Shown: one piece after another, positions 10,953-21,390 of the stretch | How positions within the stretch are numbered: the stretch's first letter is position 1 | How the letters are laid out: each line of letters begins with the position of its first letter | From: Phytophthora hibernalis | Taxonomy: Eukaryota; Oomycota; Peronosporomycetes; Peronosporales; Peronosporaceae | Length of the DNA: 64,000 nucleotides | Assembly: GCA_012656075.1 (NCBI GenBank) | Contig: JAAKBF010000086.1 | Location: forward strand, 124,001 to 188,000 | Direction of reading: 5' to 3' | Program-made: the position numbers and the translations under genes | Notes under the pieces: model-generated | Databases searched by the model: none | Told to the model about the DNA's origin: nothing | The model's input: only the letters and a program-made list of their open reading frames with translations

Positions 10953-12793
10953 TCACGATACTACCACGTGCAGCTGACACTGCAGAATGAATCGGTTCTT
11001 GGGGGCAATATTAACTGATCTGGATTGCCTCAAGCTAGACCTTGGTTTGGGTTGCTGCCCTCCTGGTAGCGGTTCTGAAAATGTGAGGAACGGACTGGTA
11101 TATTCGATTCTCTTGCGGATGAAAATCAACTGATTTGGGTCACTTAGCGTGAGCTCGAAGAGGAGTCGCGCGTTCCATCCGATGATTGTCACGATGCGTT
11201 GCACAGCAAGGGCATCAGTGTGTTCAGTGTACGTTCCCAGCTTCGGTAAGCTTAAAGTGAAAAGTAAACGAGTCTTGAAAAGCTTGTTCTCGCCCGTAAC
11301 GATACACACTGCACAAGCTGCAACAATGAGCAGAATCAAACTAACTACTGGGAGAGCAAGTTTGCGGAGACGCAACTGATGCGAAACACTAGGCGTAAGC
11401 GCGTCAAGCATTAAAATCCAAAGAAACCAAATCCACCAGGTCGCGACAGCCAAACTCGAAGAAGCCCGCCATTGTAGCTGATCCAACAAACACACAGCTA
11501 ACGTCGTGGCTTGACCAATTGAAAACAGAACATCAAAATTCCAAACAAGCAAACACACCAAATCCTTTTGTACCAATGCTACTGTAGTCAATACGAATAT
11601 CACCGAGAGTGAGAATGCAACCACAACAGCCACCAACACGTGATCACTGCCAAGTAGCAGTAAAACCCAAGCCGAGGCTGTTGCAGCGAGGCCCGTGATA
11701 GATATTGCATACACGGTCACTTGGATCTGAGGAATGAGAAACCTCTTCAGAAGACTTTCTGGGAGAAACACACGTCTACCATCAACAATGCATGAACCAT
11801 AGTAGCCGAGTCGCAATTGCTGCATACTTGATGCCGAGGCGGATTGATCTGTGACGAATTTCGTAAGTCGGAGTCGCTGTTTATTCGTGGACGGTACCAA
11901 GCGCATTCGAGCTGACAAAACCACGCACGAAATAATATGCCGGTCTCCTCCAACGTTGCTGTTTATCCTGTTTCGAACTTGATGATGTCGACGGCGGGTC
12001 TTGATGTACGCCTTCTTGAACATAAAGATAATTAGCGTCGATGCCGTGAATATTACGATCTGGCGCCAATGCAGCTGGACCGAACCGATTGATATCGACG
12101 GTGAAGCGGCATCAACAATTAGTCGGTAAGAACAGCACACGACGAGAGCTAGCATGGAAGGTCCTGCCATCACAATGGACTTTACAGTGGTTTGGTACGT
12201 TCGGTAGTTTGCATCAATCGAGATGACACTCAGTGAATTCAGCCAGAAGCTTACGCACACGACGGCGCGAAAATCTCCAAAGACCTGAGCCACACCAATC
12301 CAGTTGAATAAATTCAGTATCGAGACAAACCAGTACTCGTAATTCCGTCGCAACAACGCCAAAATCTCCGACGAGAAAAATAACGTAAAGGATAATGGCG
12401 GAATCAACGAGATCGCGCCAAGAAGGGAATCCACGGCCGAGTGATTGTCGCCGGCAAAAAGAGAATCGAGCCAAACACGAGAACGTTGATCCGGTTGAGT
12501 CTTACGAGTATTGGGATCACTTTGTGCATCAATCTCACCACCTTTGAATACCTCGTTGGCGACAAAATGGTCATCAACGGAGTTCTGGCGATGTCGACAG
12601 CAGGCAGCGGCCTCGACAACTGCAACTCGTATATCCACCCAGCATTAACGTCAACCTCATTGCTGCCTCTTGTTATGTCGTTAGCACGAACAGTTTCCAC
12701 TCTGGGTCCTTGGAACGACACGTCCAGCACCCGTGTGATCAGCGGCGAATGACTGGCAATCGTCCACTGGTTGCTGTTCCACCACGAACTCAT
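10953..12793 (-). CDS. Multi-pass membrane protein, family copy B
   Basis: The protein has the family layout: a soluble N-terminus with YELQLSRPLPAVDIA, about five membrane segments including RRNYEYWFVSILNLFNWIGVAQVFGDFRAVV, a basic loop (KTRRRHHQVRNR), a central linker with the family motif VDGRRVFLPESLL, about five further segments including WNFDVLFSIGQATTLAVCLL, and the ending EYTSPFLTFSEP. The start at 12793 (ATG) lies in one frame and the bulk, from about 12420, in another; one missing base in the C pair at 12418-12419 explains this. With it the length is 613 residues, identical to copy D. It is divergent from the ATG16-like gene, 191 bp between starts. Function unknown; a transporter or channel is possible. 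Confidence 0.8.
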
Positions 12794-12984
12794 GGCGAGC
12801 GCAATTGAAACCAAATAACACAGGCCCCGACTTAACTATACTCACCATGAGAAGGAGTTATTTTTCGCCTGGTCAAGGTGAAGTTGAAGTTCGTGTACCA
12901 TGTCCGAAATGATCGCATCCCATCCATGTGGCGCACACCGTCTTTCCCCATACAAACGTCAAGTGAATTATAGTTCTCGTAAAC

Positions 12985-14616
12985 ATGAGCTCCTGGTTCT
13001 CGGACGCTGCGCCGCGGCTGCTGGAGGCGCGCAACCGGCGCGAGGTGGCGGCGTTCAGCGACCTGATCGCGTCCCACCAGCAGCTGTTGTTCCGCAGTGC
13101 GCTGGGGGCGAGTTCCGCGTCTCTGGGGGCGTCTGTGCGGCTCTCGGCGCCCCAGGAACAGGACGACGACGCGGCCCAAAGATACTTGGGCGCCATCCAG
13201 CGACTGGAGCGCGAACTGGCCGACAAGAACGCGCAGCTAGCAGGATACGCGGGTCAACAGCTGGCGTTGGTGAGTGAGAGCAAGACGCTGCTGCAGGAGC
13301 GCGAGGCGTGGACGCAGAAGCTGCAGCTGGCGACCAAGCGCCTGGACGAGGAGACGGTGCTGGGGCTGGAGAAGGACAAGGCGCTGCAGGAGCTGCAGGA
13401 CGCACTGCTATTGGCCAGAGACGAGCTGAACAGGCAGCGGATCCTGCTGGAGCACAGTGAAGCCGAGGCTGACAAGCTGCGCAACAGGAATTCGGAGCTG
13501 GAGACGCAGGTGGCGGACAAGAGCGCGCTGCTGCACGAGTGGATCCAGGCCACCAGTGGAGACAGGGAGGGAAGGCAGCCGTCGCCTGCACTGTCGGCTG
13601 TCATGGCTACACAGGAGGCGGCGGAGAGCATGAGCCAGCTGCTGCTGAGTGAGGAGGACGGGCTGAGGTCGGATGTCAAGCTGGTGACGCACGTGACGCA
13701 CTCGATCCGCGCACACGCGACGGAAGTGAACTCGGTGTGTTTTAACACGTCGGGCAAGATTTTGTTCAGTGGAAGCAGCGATGGCACGGTGAGGGCGTGG
13801 GACGCGGAGGCGGCGGCCGCGTCTCCGCCCAGAGCTCTGGGTGAATATAGAGGCGTGGGCACGGCGCATCCGTTGCTGTGTGTGAGAGCGTCGGAGGACG
13901 GAGCACTCGTGCTGGGCACGGGCTGTGACCGCAAGTGCTTCGTGTGGAGAGTGGGCACTGGCCGCGTCATGCAGACGCTCACGGGACATAAAGGGAAAGT
14001 GCTGGCAGCCGAGTTCTCTCCGGTGGCGCCGCACGAAGTGATCACAGGCTCTTCAGATCGCAGTCTGCGGGTGTGGGACGTTATGCGCGGTGTGCGACTG
14101 CAGACAGTGAGCTGCGTCTCGAGCTGCAACGATATTGCGGCGCCATCGGGCGCTGACGCTAGCTTCGTGCAGTTTGCGAGTGCTCACCAAGACGGCGCAG
14201 TTCGTTTCTGGGACACGAGGACGCGGCGTTGTGTGCAGGAGCTGCGTGGTCTTCACACGGAACAGGCGACGTCCGTGAGCTTTGGTGGCAACGAGTTGCT
14301 CACGAACTCTCAGGACCATTCTCTCCGCGTCATCGATCCGCGTACCTACGGTGTGCTGCGGGAGCTGCGTCACAAAGACTACCAGTGCGGCTTCGACTGG
14401 GCTCAGGCGTCTCTCAGTCCGGACGGTCACTACGCTCTCGCGGGTGCTGCTTCGGGCGTGCTCTTCATCTGGAACACACGCACCGGCAAACTCGAACGGC
14501 AGCTGAAACCTGGTCCCACAGGTCACCACGGAGCTGTGGCCTGCTGCGTGTGGCGTCCTGACGGCCAGGGCGTGGCGTCCTGCGACAAGAACGGCGTGGT
14601 GGTGCTCTGGGAGTGA
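12985..14616 (+). CDS. ATG16: ATG16-like autophagy protein (coiled coil plus WD40)
   Basis: This 543-residue protein starts with an ATG16-type helix (SSWFSDAAPRLLEARNRREVAAF, here described by its start and the following FSDLI) that in the family binds ATG5. Residues about 64-190 form a long charged coiled coil for dimerisation. A seven-bladed WD40 propeller fills residues about 240-543, with clear repeats such as LFSGSSDGTVRAWD, ITGSSDRSLRVWD and FASAHQDGAVRFWD. This layout is that of ATG16L1, which brings the ATG12-ATG5 conjugate to the growing autophagosome membrane to lipidate ATG8. No membrane segment is seen. The stop is only 27 bp from the stop of the convergent ISCA2 gene. The gene is intact, without introns. 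Confidence 0.88.
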   Translation: MSSWFSDAAPRLLEARNRREVAAFSDLIASHQQLLFRSALGASSASLGASVRLSAPQEQDDDAAQRYLGAIQRLERELADKNAQLAGYAGQQLALVSESKTLLQEREAWTQKLQLATKRLDEETVLGLEKDKALQELQDALLLARDELNRQRILLEHSEAEADKLRNRNSELETQVADKSALLHEWIQATSGDREGRQPSPALSAVMATQEAAESMSQLLLSEEDGLRSDVKLVTHVTHSIRAHATEVNSVCFNTSGKILFSGSSDGTVRAWDAEAAAASPPRALGEYRGVGTAHPLLCVRASEDGALVLGTGCDRKCFVWRVGTGRVMQTLTGHKGKVLAAEFSPVAPHEVITGSSDRSLRVWDVMRGVRLQTVSCVSSCNDIAAPSGADASFVQFASAHQDGAVRFWDTRTRRCVQELRGLHTEQATSVSFGGNELLTNSQDHSLRVIDPRTYGVLRELRHKDYQCGFDWAQASLSPDGHYALAGAASGVLFIWNTRTGKLERQLKPGPTGHHGAVACCVWRPDGQGVASCDKNGVVVLWE

Positions 14617-14643
14617 GTCAAGTGTCAGTTTGTATTGCAGGGT

Positions 14644-15150
14644 TTAGTCCTTGAGGTCGAAGGACGTGCCGCAGCCGCAGCCGCTCACTGCGTTGGGGTT
14701 GTTGACCACTGCGAAGGCGCTGCGGATGAGTTCCTGCTCGAAGTCCACGGTGCTGCCGCGGATGAGCTCCAGCGACTCCTTGTCCACGACCACGCGGCCG
14801 CCGTGCTGCTCGAAGACCACATCCTCTTCGGCGTCAGGTGCCGCGTCCTTCTCGAACTCCAGTACGTACTTGAATCCTGAGCAACCGCCGCCTTCCACCG
14901 CCACGCGCAGCATCAAATTGGCCGCTTTCTGCCGCTTCGCAGCCTCGATTAATTTCTACAGGACAACACAAATGCACAAATAAGAGGACCATTTTGGAAC
15001 TAGGGGGACTATTACGCGCACCTGAGCAGCCAGCGGCGTGATGACGAGGTCTGGGAGGCCTGTGTCGCGAGTCACTTGCACGCTGGAGATCCCGCGAGGC
15101 CGCAGAGCGCGCTGCAGCGGCCGCGAGAACACCGACCGCAGGTTCATCAT
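14644..15150 (-). CDS. ISCA2: Mitochondrial iron-sulfur assembly protein ISCA2
   Basis: Two exons (15150-15022 and 14955-14644) flank a 66-nt GT-AG intron (15021-14956) and join in phase to 146 residues. The A-type carrier signature is complete: Cys68 in GGGCSGF and Cys136/Cys138 in SGCGCG. The block VDFEQELIRSAFAVVNNP is characteristic of ISCA2 more than ISCA1. The N-terminus is Arg/Ser-rich without acids (MMNLRSVFSRPLQRALRPRG), as expected for import into mitochondria, where the ISCA1-ISCA2 pair helps build [4Fe-4S] clusters. It is tail-to-tail with the ATG16-like gene. Confidence 0.92.
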
Positions 15151-15298
15151 TTTGCGATTTTGTGATTGAGTAAATGGGCACTAATCATCCAAGTGGATAA
15201 ATTACGTAGATGTGTAAAGTACGGATTTGTGTTTGTGTTATTTTACATCGTTGACCACTTTAACATCGAAATGGCTACACTTTTTATAGCTTGGCTAC

Positions 15299-17133
15299 AT
15301 GCACTTGCCTTTTGAGATGCGCATCGCGCCATTACGTCGAGAGGTTGGGCAGTCCATTAGTGATGGACAAACAAATGGCAGCCACTTGTACGAGTTGGAG
15401 CTGGCTCAGTCTCTTCCGACTTTCGCCCTCAGCAAGACGCTCATGTCCAAATTGCTGCCGTCCAAGGCGCACGACCGACTTTTACTCGCTATGCATCCGA
15501 AACTCAACGCGTTCCTGGTATTGCTCTTCCGTGTGAGTTTGCTGTGTTTCGGTTGTCTCCTGTTCGTCCCCGTGAAGCTTCTAACGTTCGCAGTGCCGCT
15601 CATGGTCTCAGCAATTGTGGTACCGCCGGTGGTTTTTGTCGCCTTCTTCTCGCTCGACCTGCTGGTGCTGCTGGCCCATTACTACGAGTTCTGGTTCGTC
15701 ACGGCACTCAACACCATCAACTGGGTGGGTCTGGGTGTCATTTTCGGTGACGTTCGAGCGATATCGTGCTTTGGACTGTGGCTCAGCTCACAGAGCGTGG
15801 TGCTCATCGACTTCAACTACCGCACCTTCCCGACTGCAATCAAGTCCATTATCATCAGTGGCCCGTTCCTCATTTTACTGGTCGTGTGCTGCTCGTACAG
15901 TTTGATCGCAGACGCCGATTTCCCGGCCATCAAAATCGGCAAATTGACGCTGCAATCGCGTCAGGTCGTGGTCTTCACAGTCTCGACGCTGTCGGTATTT
16001 GTCATCAAGAAAGCGTACACCAAGAATCGCCGTTTACGCATTCGTCAGCGTGATCGAGAATCTGACCCCAACGTCGCTCGAGGTTTACATACCATCCCGT
16101 GCGTTGGACTGCATGCGAGGCTTAAGCTAAGCCAACGCACGGTGAAAATGGTTTTGGGCGAACGCAGTTTGGTGTATCTACAGCAAGAAGCGTCTTCGTG
16201 ACCGAAGCAGGTCCTACAACACTGACACTCGATGCACCCGCGTTGAATACTGAAAAGCTGACGCTCGCTCCTTATGACCCGTTTGTGGTGGACGCAAGAA
16301 ACGTGGTGGTGCCGGGATATGGATGGATGCTCCATACGCTCAATCCGTTGTATATGTTACCGGAGTCGTGGGCCTCAGCTCGACAGCTATCGCTTGGATG
16401 ATGGTCTTCTATCGCAACACAGAGAACGCGACAAGCCAACTCAGGCTGGGTGTAGCTACCATAGCAGCCTCATGCTCACTAGTATTCGTGTTCTTGCTTT
16501 CTTCTTTGGCTCAGCGGGACCTGTTACGCTGGAACTTCGACGTGCTCTTCTCGACATTCCAAGGCACCGCGCTTGCTATATTACTGCTGGATCTACTCCA
16601 ATGGCAAGCAGCACCTTGCCTTGCTGTTCTCGCGTGGTGGCTCTGGTTTCACTGCCTCCTTGTGCTTGATGCATTAACGCCGAGTCTTGCATATTCGAAA
16701 ACATTTCGGTCTACCAACCGTCATCGTAGTGCTCTCCGTTGCTTCTGGTTGTGCTTTAGAACTCATCGTCGGAAGTGGGGATGTTTTCGAGTCTCGATTG
16801 CTGTGGAGCGTCCGTGTAACAAGCATCACTGGTTTCGAGCTGCACTCGTTCATGTTGGCCATTCAACGTACGATAACGATCGTTGGGTGGTTTCCAAGGC
16901 TGCTACTGGAACTCGCGACGGGAAGTCCAGACCAATTGCTTTTTATCCATCGACAAGTAGAGTACTTTAGCCCATATGCTACGTTCTCGGATCCTGTTCC
17001 TGGGACGGTTGTGACAGTGAAAAAGCGAACAAGGCCGAAGCTGTGTTGGCGGCGTCAGTCTAAAGTCTCTGCCCCCACTTCAGAAACGCAAGACATCCAG
17101 CTCGAAAGCACTACCACGGACACTTCCGGTTGA
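15299..17133 (+). CDS. Multi-pass membrane protein, family copy C, frame-broken
   Basis: The N-terminal half (15299-16201) is continuous: LYELELAQSLP, then AHYYEFWFVTALNTINWVGL, VIFGDVRAISCFGLWLSSQS, LVVCCSYSLIADADFP and a basic stretch KKAYTKNRRLRIRQ. The C-terminal half is split into three frames: the DARNVVVPGY motif (16198 on), the transmembrane block with WNFDVLFSTFQGTALAILLLDLLQW (16323 on), and the tail with EYFSPYATFSDP (16687-17133). Frame changes lie near 16201, 16322 and 16690. The net length is close to that of copies B and D, so sequencing errors are likely, although real decay is not excluded. Copy A is its closest relative here. The function of the family is unknown. Confidence 0.7.
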
Positions 17134-17574
17134 TAAGGATTTTGTTAGAGCTGTAAACACTGTAAAAATAATGACTTTGGTACCTCAAGACATTTTCAGC
17201 GATGCCGTAGCTCGAGAGGTTTGAATTGCTATGCGTGCTCTTAGCCTCAGCTTTCCACTGTCAATTGATTTTGATTTTGACCAAAACTTTAAAATAAGCG
17301 ATGGTCTAGACACATTCCACTCGGGTCCACGTCAAATTGATCCACTTATTTCCACTTTGCCTCCCTCCATCATATTATTGCGTCACGCTCTTTTAATAAT
17401 ATAATATTCATTGACGAGTTCCATTTCCGTTGCGGGCACGCACTCTCATAAAACACGATCAGATCGATTGCCGATCCTCGGGTTGCGACTTATCATGCGA
17501 CTAAGCTGAGCCTCTAGCGCTAAAAAAGGCTGGTTGACCTTTTGCTGCTGCATTCTTAGCATTAGTCGCTCCCC

Positions 17575-17581
17575 TCATTCC
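17575..17581 (+). promoter_or_regulatory. Oomycete initiator-like element of copy D
   Basis: TCATTCC in a pyrimidine-rich context (CTCCCCTCATTCC) matches the oomycete Inr core and lies about 41 nt before the ATG at 17623, a normal distance for short oomycete leaders. Confidence 0.45.
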
Positions 17582-17622
17582 ATCGTGAGCCTGTCCTCCA
17601 TAGTACTTATATTGCTTCGAAC

Positions 17623-19464
17623 ATGACAGTGATACGAGTGGTTCCAATATCGCAACAACATACAACGCCAGATGAGAAGTTCATGGCACCGAGGCGCCGG
17701 TCCGAAAGCAGTGAAAACGCTGCGTTCCTGTACAAATTCGAGGCGACTCAATCACTGCCGGTTATCGATTTACGTCGCACATTGTCATATCGGTGGCTGG
17801 GCCCGCAGCGAAATCTGCAGTTCTTGTTGTGGATGAAGAAGAACTTCGAGTTTCTGCATGTCGCTCAGGTGCTGGGAATGCTCCTTACTCTGGCCGTGAT
17901 AGCAACTCCTCGCGAGATCGGACAAGTCCTAGGGCCTTTGGCTGCATGTCTGTCAATGATGTCAGTGGGGAGCACGATGGTCACTGCAAGTCTCGATGTA
18001 CTAAGGCTACTCACGCGCCATTACGAATTTTGGTTCTTCTCGGTTGCCAACCTCGTCACTTGGGCGTTGCTCGGCTTCTTTTTAGAAGACGTACTCCGGG
18101 TTATCAGCTTAGTTCCACTCTGGCTCAACTTGCAGCTCGCCATTTCCATGGATACCAACTTCCGCACCTTCGTGATAGCTGTGCGCAGCAACGTTTTAGT
18201 GTTGGTAGCTATAATGGTTGTCGGAGCTCTCGTCTTCCTGCAAGTAATCGATGCAGACCAAACTCGCATTGAAATGGAAATACCAGTGCCGTATGCCCGA
18301 GATGATATCACGCTATCGTTGCTAGGACTTTTCGAGAATGCATTAGCGACGCTCATTTCATTCATCATGCGTGTGCTGTTCACAAAGCGGAAGTTGTTTG
18401 CTGCCCGCAGCGCTGGCTCAAAGCTTGTGCGTTGCCAACTATACCGAGCACAACTTGTGCTTCGACCTCTACGATATTCGCAGACTGCCGGTTTGGGTGT
18501 CGAGATCGGCAACAACAGAACCCACGTCTTGCACAAACAGCTAGGCATTTCGGCACCGGAGATGTCTGCAACGAGTGGTAATGATACTGCACAGTATCAC
18601 CAACAAATTACACTCGTCGCACTGCGACTGAGCACTATCGACACTCGAAACTTGGTGTTATCTTCGTTCTTACTGCAAAATTCCAATGGATTGAGCATCT
18701 TCAGACGCGCGGGGATCTACGCCACTGGATTAGCCGGACTAGCACTCACGGTGGTAACGTTGGCATTTGAACCAGGAGGCGGTGAATCCTCGACGGTGCA
18801 CGTGATCCCTGTCGCGGGATTTCTGTTTACGATGGTCTTCTGCACCGTGTTTGCTTGTGTAAGTCAGCGCGACATGCTACGCGCTCTACTCTTCCACAAC
18901 TTTGGGTTTCTCTTCTCGATGGTGCACTGCTCAATGGCGAGCTTGTGTGTCGCCGATATGATGAGCTGGGACTATCGTTGCTGGGCGGTGGCTAGCACCT
19001 TCGTCTGGTTCGTGTGGGTGCAGCTTCTAGACGCTGTCACGCCACCCGTTAGACGGATACTCACGTTTTCCAAGCTGCATGTTGTTCCGGTTCTGTTGTT
19101 GTTGTTGGTATTGATGATCGTGGTTGCGTACGCCACCGTTTTCCTTCCTATTGACCGCACTGGTCTTCGTGGGCGCGACCTGCTGTACCTTCACGTTGGT
19201 CACAATGTCATCGTGCTCGACACGAAAAGCATTTTGCTTAACCGCTTGTTTATCATGTTCTTATGGACGCAGCGCCACGCCTGGAATGTCTTCAGAGGAG
19301 CCTTCATGCACTGTTGGCAATTGATTTATCCGCCAATAGCCCCGGAAACACCAAGTGAAGAGGCCACCGATTCGGAGGAAGAGGAGCTAGCTAGCATGCG
19401 TGGCTTGCTTGAGTACTTTTGTCCGTTTGAAACATTCCCGGTATCAAGCGCAGGATACCAGTAG
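17623..19464 (+). CDS. Multi-pass membrane protein, family copy D, intact
   Basis: This 613-residue protein is the only uninterrupted member of the cluster. It has a soluble N-terminus with FLYKFEATQSLPVID, about five membrane helices, a long loop with the family motif TIDTRNLVLSSFLL, about five more helices and an acidic C-tail (EEATDSEEEELASMRG) ending EYFCPFETF. The two halves look alike: LRLLTRHYEFWFFSV and MLRALLFHNFGFLFSM each precede a helix, then an L-x-D step and a W-containing helix, suggesting an internal duplication. No signal peptide, enzyme motif or known transporter signature is recognised. It is more diverged from A and C than they are from each other. Its position in tandem with C points to local duplication. 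Confidence 0.85.
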   Translation: MTVIRVVPISQQHTTPDEKFMAPRRRSESSENAAFLYKFEATQSLPVIDLRRTLSYRWLGPQRNLQFLLWMKKNFEFLHVAQVLGMLLTLAVIATPREIGQVLGPLAACLSMMSVGSTMVTASLDVLRLLTRHYEFWFFSVANLVTWALLGFFLEDVLRVISLVPLWLNLQLAISMDTNFRTFVIAVRSNVLVLVAIMVVGALVFLQVIDADQTRIEMEIPVPYARDDITLSLLGLFENALATLISFIMRVLFTKRKLFAARSAGSKLVRCQLYRAQLVLRPLRYSQTAGLGVEIGNNRTHVLHKQLGISAPEMSATSGNDTAQYHQQITLVALRLSTIDTRNLVLSSFLLQNSNGLSIFRRAGIYATGLAGLALTVVTLAFEPGGGESSTVHVIPVAGFLFTMVFCTVFACVSQRDMLRALLFHNFGFLFSMVHCSMASLCVADMMSWDYRCWAVASTFVWFVWVQLLDAVTPPVRRILTFSKLHVVPVLLLLLVLMIVVAYATVFLPIDRTGLRGRDLLYLHVGHNVIVLDTKSILLNRLFIMFLWTQRHAWNVFRGAFMHCWQLIYPPIAPETPSEEATDSEEEELASMRGLLEYFCPFETFPVSSAGYQ

Positions 19465-19784
19465 CACCAATTAGCTCCGTGAACAGCATCCGCAGAAATT
19501 CGTTGACAGGACGTCATAGTGTCCGGCGAATCAGCTCGGCAATTCTTTTGTCCGGTGTGGTGGCTAGTAGCCCGGAGCAGCAGCGACAAACCCGACGAAG
19601 AGCATTTGGCCAACGCTCTTACCCTCGTACAGCGAGAATGATGACCACACGAGTCCTCCTGGTTTCGAAAAAGCAAAACAAGAGCCCGATTGCGTTCCTG
19701 GTACGATCCCCGACGAGTGATGAGGAAGTCGTAGGTGAGGCAAAACATGGCTTCGCATTCCAAAACATCTTGTACCAACGCAGT

Positions 19785-21184
19785 CTAAGCGGATCCGTCA
19801 GTGCCCTTCTCCTCTTGTTCGGACGGTACATTTACCGCTGCCTTACGGATGCGGGCAATGAAGAGCCCACTCGTATTTTGTGAGGGTGTGAAGCGCAGGG
19901 TACCTGGTAGCTTTCCCTCCTGCACACGTTGCACACATAAGTCCATGTTAGCCAACTTTTAGCAGACAAATGCAAAGGATGATACTACCTGGCAGGGCAC
20001 GTCATCGTCACAGACAATCGGGTCAAGCTTGGCGCGTGGCTCGTCCTGAAGAAAGCTCGATACCATGTCTTCGTTCTGCTTCACAGAGAGACTGCAAGTG
20101 CTATAGATCATAGTGCCGCCCGGCCGCAGCAAGCTGAATCCGTTCCGGATGAGTCCATGCTGCAGGTTCAAGATACGCCCCACCTCAGTGTCGTTCAAGT
20201 GGTCACGCACGTAGTCCTCCCACTTGGTAGCAGTGTCAAGTCGCTGGAGATGACGGATCGATCCGTCGTGCGTGCACTCGGCGTCCACCAGCACCTTATC
20301 ATACAAGGCAGAGTCCACAACCAGCAGTTTCTGGCGCTTGGCATCACGCGCACGAGCGCTTTTGTTTTTGCGCTTTCGCATTCGGTCTCGTGGGGCTCGC
20401 GACGCAATCTCCTGAGTGTCTAGCAGCACGTCCACCCCGTCGATATGCGCGCACTCGGTCCTGGGTCCGATGTTGAAGGTCCTTCCGTCGGCGTGGAAGA
20501 GTCTGCACCTCCATTTCGTGTCTTCGGCTTCACTTTCCGTCCGGAAGAGCTGGTACTTGTGCACCAATTGGCGACACGCGCCCAGTCTTGAGCGCGAAAA
20601 GTCGACGCCCGTGACACTTCCTTGGAGCTGCAACAGGTCGGCGATCATGGTCAGCTTGGCCCCTGGAGCGCAGCACAAGTCGAGAACGTGCTCTCCCGGT
20701 CGAACGTCCAGCAGCGACACGGCAAACCCCGATGAGATGTCGATACCGTAGAGCTGTCCGTCCCGATACAGATCCACCCGAGCCAATGGGGCGTCCACCG
20801 GCAGCGAGTAGAAGCCTGGAAGCCAAGGAACCGATTGAGGAATCACCTCTTTAACCCCTTCAGCGTCGCTTTCAGCCGCCTCTCGAGCCAAACTGGCTGC
20901 TATTGACTGCAGCATCATGTCGGTTGTGTCCTCACCAGTGTTGTCAGCTACTTGCTTGAGTCTGGAGACGTTCAACCACGCAGAAACAATTGGAAAACGA
21001 GGTTCAGACGTGCGAATGACACACAACTTTAAGGCTCTCGATCTCCATACCGGAAGAAGCGCAGCGACTCGCCATTGGTCGACGGGTTCAGCAGGTCTTT
21101 CGCATCCACCTGGTGCTGCTCCAGGAAGAGTAGGAAGCCTGAGGCCTCCCACACGCTGCGGTCATCCCAGGACGTCGTCGCCAT
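19785..21184 (-). CDS. NOL1/NOP2/Sun-family RNA cytosine-5 methyltransferase
   Basis: I model three exons: 21184-21051, 20961-19989 and 19919-19785, with GT-AG introns of 89 and 69 nt; they join in phase to 413 residues. The SAM-binding region is clear: VLDLCCAPGAKLTMIADLL (motif I) and GSVTGVDFSRSRL (motif II). The catalytic Cys lies in motif VI (STCSLSVKQNED). The last exon adds LRFTPSQNTSGLFIARIRK, the usual family ending, which supports the second intron. Motif IV reads DAECTHDGS, where most family members have DAPC; the Cys that releases product is kept. A Lys/Arg-rich insert (RMRKRKNKSARARDAKRQK) may be a nuclear or nucleolar signal. The RNA target (tRNA or rRNA) cannot be told. Start is 206 bp from the divergent argininosuccinate lyase. 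Confidence 0.88.
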
Positions 21185-21390
21185 CCTCCGCCAGTAGTGG
21201 AGACTGTAGCCATGTACCGGCGGAATGGTACAGTGGTACCTGCTTTTTAAAGAAAAGGGGTGAAAAGCATTTTAGTGTGTAAACGAGATCGTGACATCCG
21301 CCCTTCCACTCTCAACACGCAGATTAGCGGCTGCTGGCAAAAGGATCTGACCTCCACAAATCAATCTTCCCAAGAGAACCACTGATAGCA

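Noticed and set aside
13055..14129. Minus-strand frames up to 291 codons across the ATG16-like gene
   Set aside because: They are Ser/Pro/Cys-rich shadows of a gene with clear coiled-coil and WD40 repeats.
19479..19883. Plus-strand frame of 134 codons downstream of membrane gene D
   Set aside because: It overlaps the last exon of the NSUN gene on the opposite strand, which has clear family sequence, so it is a shadow frame.
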